Shown: piece after piece, positions 39,394 to 50,759 of the stretch | How the letters are laid out: each line of letters begins with the position of its first letter | Numbering within the stretch: position 1 is the stretch's first letter | From: Rotaria sp. Silwood1 | Taxonomy: Eukaryota > Rotifera > Eurotatoria > Philodinida > Philodinidae | Assembly: GCA_905250075.1 (NCBI GenBank) | Contig: CAJNOP010000277.1 | Span: forward strand, 172,504-236,503 | DNA: 64,000 nucleotides | Direction: 5' to 3' | The notes under the pieces: generated by a model | Told to the model about the DNA's origin: nothing | Seen by the model: the letters and a program-made list of their open reading frames with translations, nothing else | Databases searched by the model: none | Program-made: the position numbers and the translations under genes

Positions 39394-40456
39394 CAAGGCC
39401 TTTGGTTACCTGTCTTAACCCAGCATACTATATAGATGGTTTTGTAGAGCAATTTGTGACGCATCCAATGCTATATTAGAAATCAAGTTTTATGAAATCT
39501 AAGATAAATTTATGTAAATTTTATTTCTAAACTAAATTCGATTTAGTTTCAAATGTTCTTCGATTGTTATAATCAATAATTTTCATTATTGCTTTCTTCA
39601 TACTTAAAACTGATCCCTTTTTTAAGTCTAGGTTTTTCTGGACTACTTGATATTCTCGGGTGTTCAACTCTGTTCTACAGAGCCAATGAGCATCAACGTA
39701 AAGTTTTCTCAAAAACTATACATTATCGAGATCTATATGTGTCACTGATAAAATCTTTTGAAACAGTAGGAATTCACTATCAACTTGCAAGACTATCTCC
39801 TAGAATAGTCTATTTTTCTATATGAAATGACTGATGTAGTGACAATATTTTAACAATTATCAACGATCTTACTAACTTTTCATGTACTGATATAAATAGC
39901 TCTTTTATAAATATGAAAAAAAAACCTTCGACCTCTAGACGCTTGATGAGCGGGTACGAAGATGTAGAAAGATTGAAATTTTTGAAAAAGAAAAATAGAG
40001 TTAAAAAATCTTCCTGCAACCCATATACATGTACCCCTTCCAAAGGTCTGGAGGCCAAAAAGATGTTTTCTCATTTATCAAAAAATTATTTATATCAGTG
40101 CTTCAGTAATGCTATGCTGATTATTGGTACATGAACACTTAATAGAACCGGTGAGTATTGTTAAAATATCGACAATATATAGGCCTTCTTATAGAGAAAA
40201 ATAGACAATTCTAGGGGGCAATCTAGTACGTGGATAATGAATTCCTTCTGTTTCAAGAGATGTTATATGTGAAATATATAGAGCTCGATAGTGTGCAACT
40301 TTTGAGAAAGCTTGATAATGGTACTCACTTGTTCTGTGGTACTGAACTAAACAAACTGAATCACATACCATTGGATGTACCGCAAATTGGTTTACAAATC
40401 CGCATATATGGTATCCTAGTTTTAGACAGGTCATTGAATCAGGCAAGGTCCTTGTC
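39394..40456. mobile_element. 1.06-kb element with long inverted arms
   Basis: The left arm (39394-39825) and right arm (40190-40456) are reverse-complementary over long blocks: ACAAGGCCTTTGG...ACCTGTCTTA, AATTTGTGACGCATCCAATG, TTTTCTCAAAAACTATACA and GTCTATTTTTCTATAT each face a diverged complement. Similarity is roughly 70-75% by eye. The centre (39830-40189) is lysine-codon-rich but not recognisable. It sits between the GT23-like gene and MRH gene 1. Confidence 0.72.
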
Positions 40457-40660
40457 AACATTACTTTGTTGGAATCGTTTTCTTTTTCATGAATAAAATA
40501 ACACATGAAATATTCTGAAGTGCATTGGTGCATTTCGCTTGAATTTCTTCTGTCATTGTCATAAAAAAAATATTTATTAAGAAAAAATATGTAGCATAAA
40601 AGAGGGATAAAACACAAAAAAAAAAGAAAATTTTTGAAAATAATGTAAACCCTCTTTATT

Positions 40661-41571
40661 TTAAACCGACTGATATGGAGTATCGCCTTTATTTAATACT
40701 CGTCGATATACATGAACAACACCATCTTTTGCATAACCAGGCAAACCAACCCAAAATGTTCGATGAGCAATTAGTTCAACACCTGCTCGTTCCAAACGAA
40801 AACGATAATAAGCAGCGAATCCAACAAAATAAGTAACAAGAAGCACACAAATGATTATGATAAATACAGCTCCTCCAGAAAGACCACTTTTGCCACCACC
40901 TCCTCCTGATGATTTCGTTGTTGTTTCTGGTGGTACATCTATAAAGAAGATAATTAAAACAAATATTATCCTTCAAAATTTGCCCCTACTTTTACATCCA
41001 TCCCAACAAGCACATTTATTTTTTAAATTAAGTTTATAGTGATTGGTTGTAGGTTCACCTAAAGCTTCTAATTCATCGGTACCATCAGTTACACATTCTA
41101 ATGTAACAACGACTGTTTTTTCACCAGCTGAATAAGTAACCGAAGGACCACCTCCTATACCACCTTGATTCCAGCTTGCACTCTCTTGTGTACCAAGGGA
41201 AAAGCTAAATTTTCCATCCATCGAAACTAAATACAATATAAAGTAAAATAGGTGAATTATATCAAATTACTAACCTTGACAAACAGCTACTCCTTTACAA
41301 GCAGGTTCTTCAGTAAATGGTTTACAAGGATTATAACTATATTCTATCATTAATAAATATTAAATAATGCATATTAAGACAAATTCAACATACTATAGCC
41401 GGATCCTGTTGGTGGTAATTTATCAGGATATGCAGCTTTTCCATCAGTTCGACCTAAAGAAGTTAAATCTATGACACCTTTTGTAGATTCAAATCGACAT
41501 GGATCATTGGCAATAATTAGTGATGATAAAAAAGCAAAACAAGTGAATATTGTTAACCAAGACATCATCAT
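40661..41571 (-). CDS. MRH-domain type I membrane protein (M6P-receptor-like), copy 1
   Basis: Probable Golgi/endosomal sorting receptor of the cation-dependent mannose-6-phosphate receptor / Mrl1 / Atg27 fold. Exons 41571-41394, 41343-41275, 41226-40990 and 40938-40661 give 253 codons. Signal peptide MMMSWLTIFTCFAFLSSLII, then an MRH domain with paired cysteines (DPCRFES, SYNPCKPF, CKGVAVCQ, VVVTLECV, NKCACWDGC) and the central VSMDGKFSFSLGTQ strand. A glycine/serine linker is followed by a membrane span (AVFIIIIICVLLVTYFVGF) and a cytoplasmic tail of about 48 residues. The tail motif RTFWVGLPGYAKDG resembles the CD-MPR/Mrl1 tail. The arginine and glutamate expected for mannose-6-phosphate binding are not obvious, so ligand binding is uncertain. 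Copy 2 lies at 47438-48204. Confidence 0.82.
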
Positions 41572-41760
41572 GACAAGAATCTGCTTTCAAAAAAAAAAAT
41601 AAAATAATCAGAGGACAAAGTAACAACAATAGCAAAACTTCATCATCATCATCATTTATCTTTTATTTTATATTGTTTGCTTAAACACTTCAACATTTTT
41701 CTATATGACTAACTTCATTATATTGTTATTCTTTTTTTCTTGTGCTGAGTAATGATAAAT
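41572..41760. promoter_or_regulatory. Upstream region of MRH copy 1, duplicated at MRH copy 2
   Basis: About 185 bp are shared with 48206-48378, including CAAAGTAACAACAATAG and TATTGTTTGCTTAAACACTT. At its far end copy 1 has TGCTGAGTAATGATAAAT where the other locus has the start of MRH gene 3. This suggests a conserved bidirectional promoter whose second gene was lost here. Confidence 0.55.
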
Positions 41761-41812
41761 ATATTCTTATATTTGTTTTCGTTTTCAAATTCGCCTTAAG
41801 CGAGTGCACATG

Positions 41813-42190
41813 AAATTACTACTACAAAAGAATGGGGATCGATTGGCAAAAAATTTGAACTTTCGAAAGGAACTAGCTAGGTTAAAAGAGCATAAAATGT
41901 TATCGAAAAGTCTTAATTTCCAGAATTTATTGGTCTATATTTTTTTTATTACTTCGACAAGCTGATCATTTTCATCCTCAATATCGGTCTATCAAAAACT
42001 ATCGCTCTAAAGATATTTTTGTGTAGAAAAATGTTGAATCACAAAATATTCAATCAAGACATTACGAAATAATATCAATAGATAGTATGGAATTCATTCT
42101 ACGGATCTCGTCATGTCAAATATGTCTAAAAGTATCTCGAAAACAATAAACAAGCCATTATTAAATGTGAAATTGACGATGTTTGAGTCG
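41813..42190 (+). repeat. Inverted repeat X, copy 1
   Basis: About 375 bp homologous, in opposite orientation, to 46955-47349. Shared blocks include AACTAGCTAGGTT, GGTCTATCAAAAACTAT and AATAATATCAAT.GATAGTATG. One copy lies 5' of MRH copy 1, the other 3' of MRH copy 2. It may be a transposon fragment or part of the segmental duplication. Confidence 0.65.
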
Positions 42191-43540
42191 GTTTTGCTGA
42201 ATATCAAAATATGGATCTTCTCTTAAAAATATATTGATGTCTAAAGTATTGACAAGATTCCGAAAGTTCACGTTAATAGTTTGTGCAGAAAGTTAAAACT
42301 GTTGAATCATATTTCTAGAATGTCATTAGTAATACGATTAAAGCATCATCTTTTTGCTTTTTCTCTTTTTGATAAGATAAAAAAACAAAAAAAAAAACAC
42401 TCAAGACAAAGTATTTTTTCGATGCTGTTTGTTTCTTTGAATTTTAGTCAAGAATTATTCATTTAATTGAAAGTTTTGCATATAAATTGGTATAAACTTG
42501 AGTGATTGAAGATCGAATGTAAAAAAATTCTATAAGTATTTCTTGTCATAATGTCAATATTATGATTATTACATATCATTAGATAATCTTTATATGATTA
42601 ATTGTTAATCCCATGATTATCACGTATCTCCTGTTGCCTTTGAAATCATGTGCAATAGCAATGACTGATCGATAATTTATTGTTACCTGAAATACTTCAT
42701 AGATATGAAACAGTAATAAACTGAAGGTTAGTGTTATATGATACTTATATTCAATGTTCATGAACTTGCTTATTGCAGTGATGTTTCCCTTCTATTTTCA
42801 TTGTTTTTATATTATTCATGTCGAAGATGTCATTATATATTTTTATGACATATTTTCATTAAAAAAAATCATTTTTGCTGTTGTTGTATCAGTTTCAAAG
42901 ATTTCTTTTGTAAACTGAAAAAGTTTTGTATAAACTTATTCTCAACTGGCAGTAATTTGTTTTTTCTCATTGCTTTATTCTCTATATTTTTGATGGAACG
43001 GAACTTATTAAAATTTATTCTACTTGGAAAACTTGTGAGAACCATTGTATAATAATTGTTGCATAGTTTTGTTGTTTTATCTTTCTAGCCTATTACTTGA
43101 TTACTTTTGATTTGGAAAGAAAGACTTAATGACTATTGATAAAGAAAATATTTATTTTTCAAGATATTTAATGATTGTAAGTCTGAACTCGAGCATCTTT
43201 TTCTTTTGTCTGGTGATTACACCTAAAGAAAATGACTTTGATAATCAAAAGATTGATTGAAATCATCGAAGGTCATTACTAGCTTTGTAGAGTCGTAAAA
43301 ACAATTAAGATTGATATTTCGTCTTTGTATTGGACAACGCTTGATTATGTTTAGTTTAATCAATAATGTTCATCATGATAGATCATAACATTTTATTGTG
43401 TCATAGAAACAATGGAAAAAGAAAATTTAAGAAAAAGTTCACTTCCACAGATTGAAATCTTTCGTTATGTCTTTTATTAAACTTTTGTTGACAATGCAGA
43501 TGTGACCCATGTAAAAAAAAAAAATTGTAAAAAATTTGAT
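42191..43540. other. Intergenic, no gene seen
   Basis: AT-rich sequence without recognised features. Confidence 0.4.
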
Positions 43541-45770
43541 TATAATGCATATTTAATCATTAATATTGATTTTTAATCAAAAAATTGGATTAACTTGATT
43601 TTATTCCATAATCGATCATTTGAATTCATTACTACCCTGTAGTTTATTATTACCTTTTAATCTATTATAATCATACATATCGAAGATAAGTGGTTTTCTC
43701 CAGATTCGAACACGAAATCTCTAATTTTCCATGGTTATTTGGATGGCTCATGCTTGAAAACTATAGAGTTGCTACTGAACCAAAGTCACACATATGTGGT
43801 AAAGTTGGAACTCCTATGTCAATTTCCTTGAATCGAGATGGTGCAATTATATTAATAATTGATTCAAATCGGTTAGAAGAAAAATAATCAATTATTTTGG
43901 AATATTCTAAAATTAATGGATTTTAAAGGGATTGTTTTCAAAAGCGTTTATAATTGATTGAACTTTTACTCAATTATTGTGGAACTCACATATTTCCGAA
44001 GAAAACATAGTGAGTGAAAGCTTGAATCGAGCTTTTTGCTGCTTCCCACCACTCTTTCCTTCGTTCACTTTAGACCCTACCACCTACGAATGAAAATCCA
44101 ACGATTATAGAATATGTTTTCAGAACAATGGTTGAAGGCGAGGGCATCAGTCCTACAATACGTATCCCTAGTAACGGGAAAACATGTGTCAGTAACAACA
44201 TTGCCTGAATCGTTCTTGAACTTTCCAGAATCTTTCACAGCATTTTATGTATCTTAGATTTCTACTGTAGATTCTAACTAGCGTATTTATTATGATTTCT
44301 GTTACTACGTACAGAGAAAGGCTCTTATTGCAAGTATCAGCTAGTATCATAATGATATTAGTGATCTAACGGAGTCAGAATAAGATGCAAACTGAAAAGT
44401 AGGAATTGATTCAGTTCTAAAGTTAGGAAAAGCTCATCAGTATATGCTTATGTGTGTCCAGAGAAGCAATGGTGTGCTCAATAACTACTTGAATGATTAA
44501 ACTTCTTCTGTAATAAAAGACTACTTTGAAGAAACGATACATCGGAGATCATAAAAGTCTGGATCTTAATTAGTTGATTTATCAAAAAATAGGTACTTTA
44601 ATCAATATATTTGCATCAACAGATGCCTACTATTCAGGGCTAAGAGCTGAAAAATCTTAAAAGACAGATGTCAGCATTTTTTTCCTGGGTTTTTTAAATT
44701 TCTTTCATTAAAAGTTATGAAAAAAAGTGGAACACAATAGAAGACCTCCTGAAAACGATATACATTTGAACATGATAGAAGGTTCGAAGTGTTCTATTAT
44801 GAAGGGGCTTATATGAATGTGTATAGCATGGTAATATGATGCTTGAACCGACAAAACCCGGAACTAAATGATACTCACGGCTTTTTATGATATGTAATAC
44901 CTCTATTATAATACGACAAAACAATATCATATTGGAAATGTCTCTGGAAATACAAATAAGTGTTTCAAGCAAAAAGATATTAAATAAATCTAACAAATTG
45001 GCAGAATTGGACTTTTGAATGCAAACTATTTCGAAATGTTCAAATTTTAGAGCAAGTATACCAACTATAGAAACTGTTACCATTTTCAATTGTTCATCTA
45101 TTTCACTTTCTTCAAATAAATTGTTACACCCTTCCTTACAATACACCATAGATTCATACGACTGAAAGTTTGTGAGCTCCACACTCCGCCTTTTAAGGAA
45201 CCACACTCATCAATATTTCACATTATTCTAAACAACCAAAACTTTCAGAGATTATTCCTCAAATCGATTAAAACAATATCTTTTCTCACTGGCTTCTTTT
45301 AATGACTCTAAAGCAAACTAATTTCAATAGATTATTCTTGAAATACATTAAAATTTATTTTATAGATTGTTTTAAAAATCTATTAGCATTGATTAGACTT
45401 CTAGTCGATTATTTATGATGATTCAAAGGTTAATGGATTTTAATAGATTATTCGAGAGGAAATGGGTTATAAACAATTATTTTTCAAACCTATGAAAATT
45501 AATTAGATTTCTAATTAGTGATTTAGAGTTATTCATAAGCAAATCGATTTTAATAGATTATTTGAGAAGAAATTTATTAAAGCAGATTGTTTTTGAAATT
45601 TATTAAAATTGATTAGATTTTTAATCAATTATTCAGGTTTTTTGCCGAATAATCAATTTTAATCTATTATTTTGTTGAATTTAATCAAAACTATTGTCTA
45701 TAATCGAATTTTTGTAATTTTTAGTTGAAAAATCAGTTTTAATCTGATTTTTTGACCGTGTTTTTTTTTA
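43541..45770. repeat. Possible decayed element with AATC/GATT-rich ends
   Basis: Both margins (43541-43680 with 43900-43990, and 45230-45770) are built of recurring ATTGATT/AATAGATTATT motifs, about 50-70 bp apart at the right side. The right margin ends GACCGTG plus a T run and TATATGTGG, the left begins CCCATG plus an A run, weakly inverted. The interior (44000-45230) has higher complexity and one 163-codon minus-strand frame (44715-45206). Element identity unproven. Confidence 0.4.
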
Positions 45771-46954
45771 TATGTGGATGTGTGAATGATTCGATTGATG
45801 AAGAAGTAAAAAATTAATTAAAATCAAGCCCAAATGTGACATTGAATAAACTACTATACGTTTTTAAAACTAAACTCGTCTCAAATTGCATAATTTTTTT
45901 TCTTTTCTTAGAGACTACGAACAGTTAGGACACGTGCAGAGATCGTTATTATCCAACCGAACATTTGTCGACAAAAAGACAATTATCGTCAGTCACAACT
46001 CTAGGTTTGCCAACGAGTTTGTTCAAAAGCGAGTTTCCAAAATTGATAGATTAGAGAATAAATGTCGCACGTAGCTAGGGTTTTTTTCGAGATAATTGAG
46101 AATATATGATTATATAAGCGTTGTTTAAAGTAGTGTCATCGTTTCCAATATAGAACGAGGCGTTGTTGTACAAATCACTCACGATTCTATGCAATTAAAT
46201 ACCTAGAAATAATTAGTGCACATTATTGTATTTATTCAGCCACATCATCTACAATCAGATAAGTCTTTTGGGAATTAAAAACTAAAGTATCGTAATGCAC
46301 AACAAATTATTGTTTGAAATATTGCCTGAACTATCATAGAATAAAAAATGTGTCTCAATATCTGTCTTAATACAACAGAAAAGCTGCTGAAGATGATTTC
46401 CAACTATTTATGCTACCATTATTGAATGTCATTCATCAAAGGTATGCTGCAATGAAGTCCAAGAGTTTAGTCGGCTACCTATTATTAGCTTACCCATTAT
46501 TCAGATTATCATAACAGATATGTCTAATATCAGTCTATATGTAAACCTTTCGTTTCAGTGAACAATTCGGCGTTAAAATTCGAAAATCGGCAATTTAGGA
46601 AATAATTTGACGTAAGTAGTATCAACAGAAAAATGAGTAAGAAGATAATATTTTGTTCAGTGTTTCTAAACATATTCTAGAATGTTGATTCAACAATTTA
46701 AAGTTTTCAATCATTTATTAACGTTCTTATACAAAATTGGTAAGTACAGTTTCATAAAAATATCAAAAAATATTATTTATAATAAACAACATTATCATGA
46801 ACTTTTTGGAATCGTGCTAATATTTGAGACCTCAACATATTTTTTATAAAAAGATCCGTCCTTTGGCACTCTAAAAACCCATCAGAAATTCATTATAAAT
46901 TCTTGAGAAAAAAATGACTAGATAGAAGAAGCAAAGAGAATCAAGACATTAAGT
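45771..46954. other. Intergenic, no gene seen
   Basis: No coding or RNA feature supportable. The short frame 45886-46074 has no recognisable motif. Confidence 0.4.
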
Positions 46955-47349
46955 GAAATAGGCTAAATCATCATCGATTTCACATATTATAATGGAGTAT
47001 TTCTTTTTCCCAGAAACTTCATAACATATATAAGATATAGAATTTCGCAGAGCGAAATTCATACTATCGATTGATATTATTCCTTAATACCTAAACTGAA
47101 TTTTTTGCAATACAATATTTCCTACATGAAAATAACTTAAGAACTATAGTTTTTGATAGATTGGTATTGCGAGTGAAAATAATCAGGCTGTCAAAGTATT
47201 ACAAAATACAGGCTAACAGTTGTGCAAATTTAGATTTTTTGATAACATTTTCTGTTCTTTCAACCTAGCTAATTTATTTTAAAAACTCAATTTTTTTTGG
47301 CAATTGGTTTCAATAAAAATGCCGTAATTTCTATTAATTGTCTTTATTC
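46955..47349 (-). repeat. Inverted repeat X, copy 2
   Basis: Reverse-complement counterpart of 41813-42190 (see there). It directly abuts the CCDC137 exon fragment at 47360. Confidence 0.65.
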
Positions 47350-47354
47350 TTTTC

Positions 47355-47437
47355 GTTTGCTATAGAAAATTAATTAGCTTAAATCCAGCACCAAAAACAA
47401 CTAAAAAAGTTCAATATGAAAGTTCTCATCTTTTACA
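47355..47437 (+). pseudogene. CCDC137 exon 2 fragment
   Basis: The sequence from CTATAGAAAATTAATTAG through CAGCACCAAAAAC to AGTTCTCATC matches the acceptor and first ~70 bp of CCDC137 exon 2 (52479-52555: CTATAGAAAATTAGTTAG, CAAGCACCAAAAA, TTTCTCATCG) on the same strand. It stops being similar close to the 3' end of the truncated MRH copy 2. Small decayed duplicate without coding capacity. Confidence 0.65.
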
Positions 47438-48204
47438 CTATAAGACAAATCCAGTGAAATAATCAAAAACAAGAATAAGAAAAATTATGGTAAATATAGC
47501 TCCTCCAGAAAGACTACTGCTGCCGCCACCTCCTTCTGATGATTTCGTTGTTGTTTCTGGTGGTACATCTATAAAGAAGATAATTAAAACAAATATTATC
47601 CTTCAAAATTTGCCCCTACTTTTACATTCATCCCAACAAGCACATTTATTTTTTAAATTAAGTTTATAGTGATTGGTTGTAGGTTCACCTAAAGCTTCTA
47701 ATTCATTGGTACCATCACTTACACATTCTAATGTAACAACGACTGTTTTTTCACCAGCTGAATAAGTAACCGAAGGACCACCTCCTATACCACCTTGATT
47801 CCAGCTTGCACTCTCTTGTGTACCAAGGGAAAAGCTAAATTTTCCATCCATCGAAACTAAATACAATATAAAGTAAAATAGGTGAATTATATCAAATTAC
47901 TAACCTTGACAAACAGCTACTCCATTACAACTAGGTTTTTCAGTAAATGGTTTACAAGGATTATAACTATATTCTATCATTAATAAATATTAAATAATGC
48001 ATATTAAGACAAATTCAACATACTATAGCCGGATCCTGTCGTTGGTAATTTATCAGGATATGCAGCTTTTCCATCAGTTCGACCTAAAGAAGTTAAATCT
48101 ATGACACCTTTTGTAGAAGATTCAAATCGACATGGATCATCGGCAATAATTAGTGATGATAAAAAAGCAAAACAAGTGAATATTGTTAACCAAGACATCA
48201 TCAT
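47438..48204 (-). CDS. MRH-domain protein copy 2, cytoplasmic tail missing
   Basis: A close duplicate of the gene at 40661-41571. Exons 48204-48024, 47973-47905, 47856-47620 and 47568-47438 keep every splice site and give 205 codons. The MRH domain is nearly identical (changes include an extra serine after FES and K/S/N substitutions around cysteine pairs). In the last exon similarity decays within the membrane span: copy 2 reads AIFTIIFLILVFDYFTGFVL and then a TAG at 47438-47440, where copy 1 continues with a 48-residue tail. The predicted protein therefore keeps signal peptide, lumenal domain and a membrane span but has no cytosolic sorting tail. It could be a functional tail-less receptor or an early pseudogene; the intact frame and splice sites favour recent origin. 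Confidence 0.75.
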
Positions 48205-48371
48205 GACAAGGATCTGCTTTCAAACAAAATGAAATAATCTGAGAACAAAGTAACAACAATAGTAAAACTTCATCATCCTCATTTATCTTTTATTTTATAT
48301 TGTTTGCTTAAACACTTCAACATTTTTCTATTTAACTAACTATATCTGGTTGTTCTTCTTTTTTGTGCTGA
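48205..48371. promoter_or_regulatory. Bidirectional promoter between MRH copy 2 and MRH gene 3
   Basis: Only 167 bp separate the two divergent start codons. The segment is largely conserved upstream of MRH copy 1 (41572-41760), including repeated TCATCATC and the TTTGCTTAAACACTTCAACA block. I see no canonical TATA box. Confidence 0.5.
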
Positions 48372-48968
48372 ATGATGATGAAACTTTTCTTCTTTTTTGT
48401 TTTTTTTAATATTCAGCTTACACAACATGCTTCTATTAATGTATTAACTAAAAATGATTGTACTTATAAAGATGGTAGATTTGGTAGGATTAATTTATCT
48501 CAAGTTGGTTTGAAACATGGCATACCTGCTTTTCGACATATTCATAAAGATGATTTTTATTATTCGTAAGATTTTATTATTTAATTTATTTATTGAAAAT
48601 ATTCTTAATCTTCTACAGTTACAATCCATGCTATTCATTTTCTGAAGAACCATCTTGTATTAATGTAGCTATATGTCAAAGTAAGTGTTTTGTTTTTTAA
48701 ATAACAAAAAAAAAAGAACAAATATCTCGTATTTTTAGCATACAAAGATCAATCAGTTTCTTTTATTCTTGGTTATAATTCAATTGTAACATGGTCAATA
48801 AGTATGGATGGAAAAGCAACACTTATATATTCAGCAGATGATCGTCAATCCATTGTTAATCTTGTATGTTCTCAAGAACTTGATCAACTTATTATTAATG
48901 GAGAATATGAACATAAACAATATAATTTAACATTATCTAGTAAATGTGCTTGTTGGAATGAATGTTAA
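48372..48968 (+). CDS. MRH-domain secreted protein, gene 3
   Basis: Diverged third member of the local MRH family. Exons 48372-48565, 48619-48680 and 48739-48968 give 161 codons. Signal peptide MMMKLFFFFVFFNIQL, then a domain with the same cysteine order as copies 1 and 2: NDCTYKDGRFG, SYNPCYSFSEEPSC, NVAICQ, VNLVCSQ, and SSKCACWNEC directly before the stop. Two of its three intron-flanking phases equal those of copies 1 and 2, supporting common origin. There is no linker, membrane span or tail, so it should be secreted or lumenal. Start chosen as first of three consecutive methionine codons. Divergently arranged with MRH copy 2. Confidence 0.78.
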
Positions 48969-49255
48969 AATTGTTTTTTTTTTGTTTTCTATTTTATTTC
49001 ATTAATAACAATAAGGAATAGAAACTATCTGAACCAAAAGAACCACATAATACTGGAATGAAATGAAATAAATAAATATCTGTTCAAATAATGAGCAAAA
49101 GAAATAAACACCGGACAACAAAAAGAAAACATCAGTTTGATTGTTCATAGGAAATGAAAGATTAATTGATTGTTGACGAGAAACAAAGTTAAATAATATC
49201 CGACAAAAGAAAAGAAAAGAAAAAAAAAACAACTATAAATTATCCTGAGAAATGT

Positions 49256-50229
49256 TTATGATACTATCGATTGATTTTTATTAGCTTCTTCACATGCATC
49301 AATCCATGCATTGTATACATCGATTGGTTCACATAAATCTAAAATAAAAAATAGACAGAAAATTATATTTGAATAATTTCTATAGTTAGTCATTTAATGC
49401 AAGAAGGTATAAACGAATATTGAGTTCGCGAACTGCAGATTGTTAGAACGTTTAGTAACGAAAAACCCAATTAAAGACATACCAATATTGTCTTCATCCT
49501 ATATGTTGGATACGATCTCCATAAGTAATATTTATTGTTCCATAGGACAATATAACTGAAAGAAAATTAATTTTTCTTTAATCAGTGTTATTTAAGTTAG
49601 TTGCTTATGTTGACGTTTGATTATTGTGGACAAAACCCATTTTAAAGGTATTCGCCTTCTTTTTTCTGGTTATTGCTAGTCAATGAAGAGAATAAAATCG
49701 ACCTGCCTGGAATTTTTACCACAGATAGACAATCTAAAATAAGGATACTCTTAAAATATAATTTAGCTTTGTTTGCATCTGTTTTGAAAAATATTTTTTA
49801 TAGTTTGGAATATATTCTTCCATGTACGAATTACTTGAATAAAATACATAAATGGAGCATTGTTTTAAGTCATAGAAATGAAGATTTTACTGATTGTGAA
49901 AACGAATTTTTTCGAGAGAAAAACTGAAATGTTATCTTGAGAAGTTTTTCGAAAAGAAATTCAATTGTCATTGTAAATCTTCTAAGCTACCTTTTGATTT
50001 GTTCATGAAACTAAATCGCCCTATGTATTTGTTCATACTTACAATTCACATCAGTTTCATATGTTTCTGAACAAATTCGACATAAAATTTGTGCACGTTG
50101 TTTTCTTCGATCAAATTTTACATCACATGAACTTTCATGATTACAAAATGGACATTCAAAAACTGTTGGTAATGTTTGTATTCGTTTCATACTTTTTCGT
50201 GGTTGTCGTTTACTTTTTTTACGACCCAT
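49256..50229 (-). CDS. ELOF1: Transcription elongation factor 1 (ELOF1), copy A
   Basis: Small zinc-ribbon protein that rides with RNA polymerase II. Exons 50229-50043 and 49338-49256 (89 codons) are separated by a 704-nt intron. MGRKKSKRQPRKS is the basic N-terminal tail, CPFCNHE and CRICSE supply the four zinc cysteines, and EPIDVYNAWIDACEEAN is the conserved C-terminal helix of the family. The first exon spans, without interruption, the point where copy B has its first intron. Loop residues are more diverged than in copy B (for example TYETDVN), so copy B is the more conventional gene. Confidence 0.88.
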
Positions 50230-50387
50230 TTTCTTTTTTTTTTTTTTGATTTATAAATATTTTCTAATCTGTAAAAATAATATATATTTTTTGTCGAATT
50301 ACGAAAGAAAACATTATATTTCTTTGTATAAAAAAAAAAAAAAAGAACCAAACAAAATATTGTTATGAAGAAAGAAGGAAAAAAAAA

Positions 50388-50759
50388 TTAATCTCGATTT
50401 TGCTCTTCACATGCATCAATCCATGAGTTATATACATCAATTGGTTCACTTAAATCTATAAATATAGGATAGAATAGAAAAAATTTAAAAAAAAAATAAT
50501 ACTTACAATGAATTGCTGTTGAATATGTTTCTTGACACATCCGACATTCAATTGTACCTACATTTGCTTTTCGATCACTAGAAAATAAAAAAAAAAACAA
50601 TTTATATTTATTTATTTGATAAAAATTCTTGATTATAGCTTACATTTTAACTTCACATGAACGATCATGTGAACAGAATGGACATGGAAATACAAGAGTA
50701 AGAGCTGCAACTCGTTTTTGTTTTGGTGGTGGCTTTCGTTTTGATTTACGTTTACCCAT
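50388..50759 (-). CDS. ELOF1: Transcription elongation factor 1 (ELOF1), copy B
   Basis: Tandem duplicate upstream of copy A on the same strand. Exons 50759-50644, 50577-50507 and 50455-50388 give 84 codons, the usual family length. [17 protein letters not shown] matches the animal ELOF1 start closely; [22 protein letters not shown] and [20 protein letters not shown] complete the zinc ribbon and terminal helix. Introns are 66 and 51 nt. The gap between copy B's stop and copy A's start is only 158 bp, so copy A's promoter must be very short or the pair could share transcription. Confidence 0.92.

Noticed and set aside
40189-40617. 142-codon minus-strand frame
   Set aside because: Mostly the right arm of the inverted-arm element; the left arm does not keep the frame.
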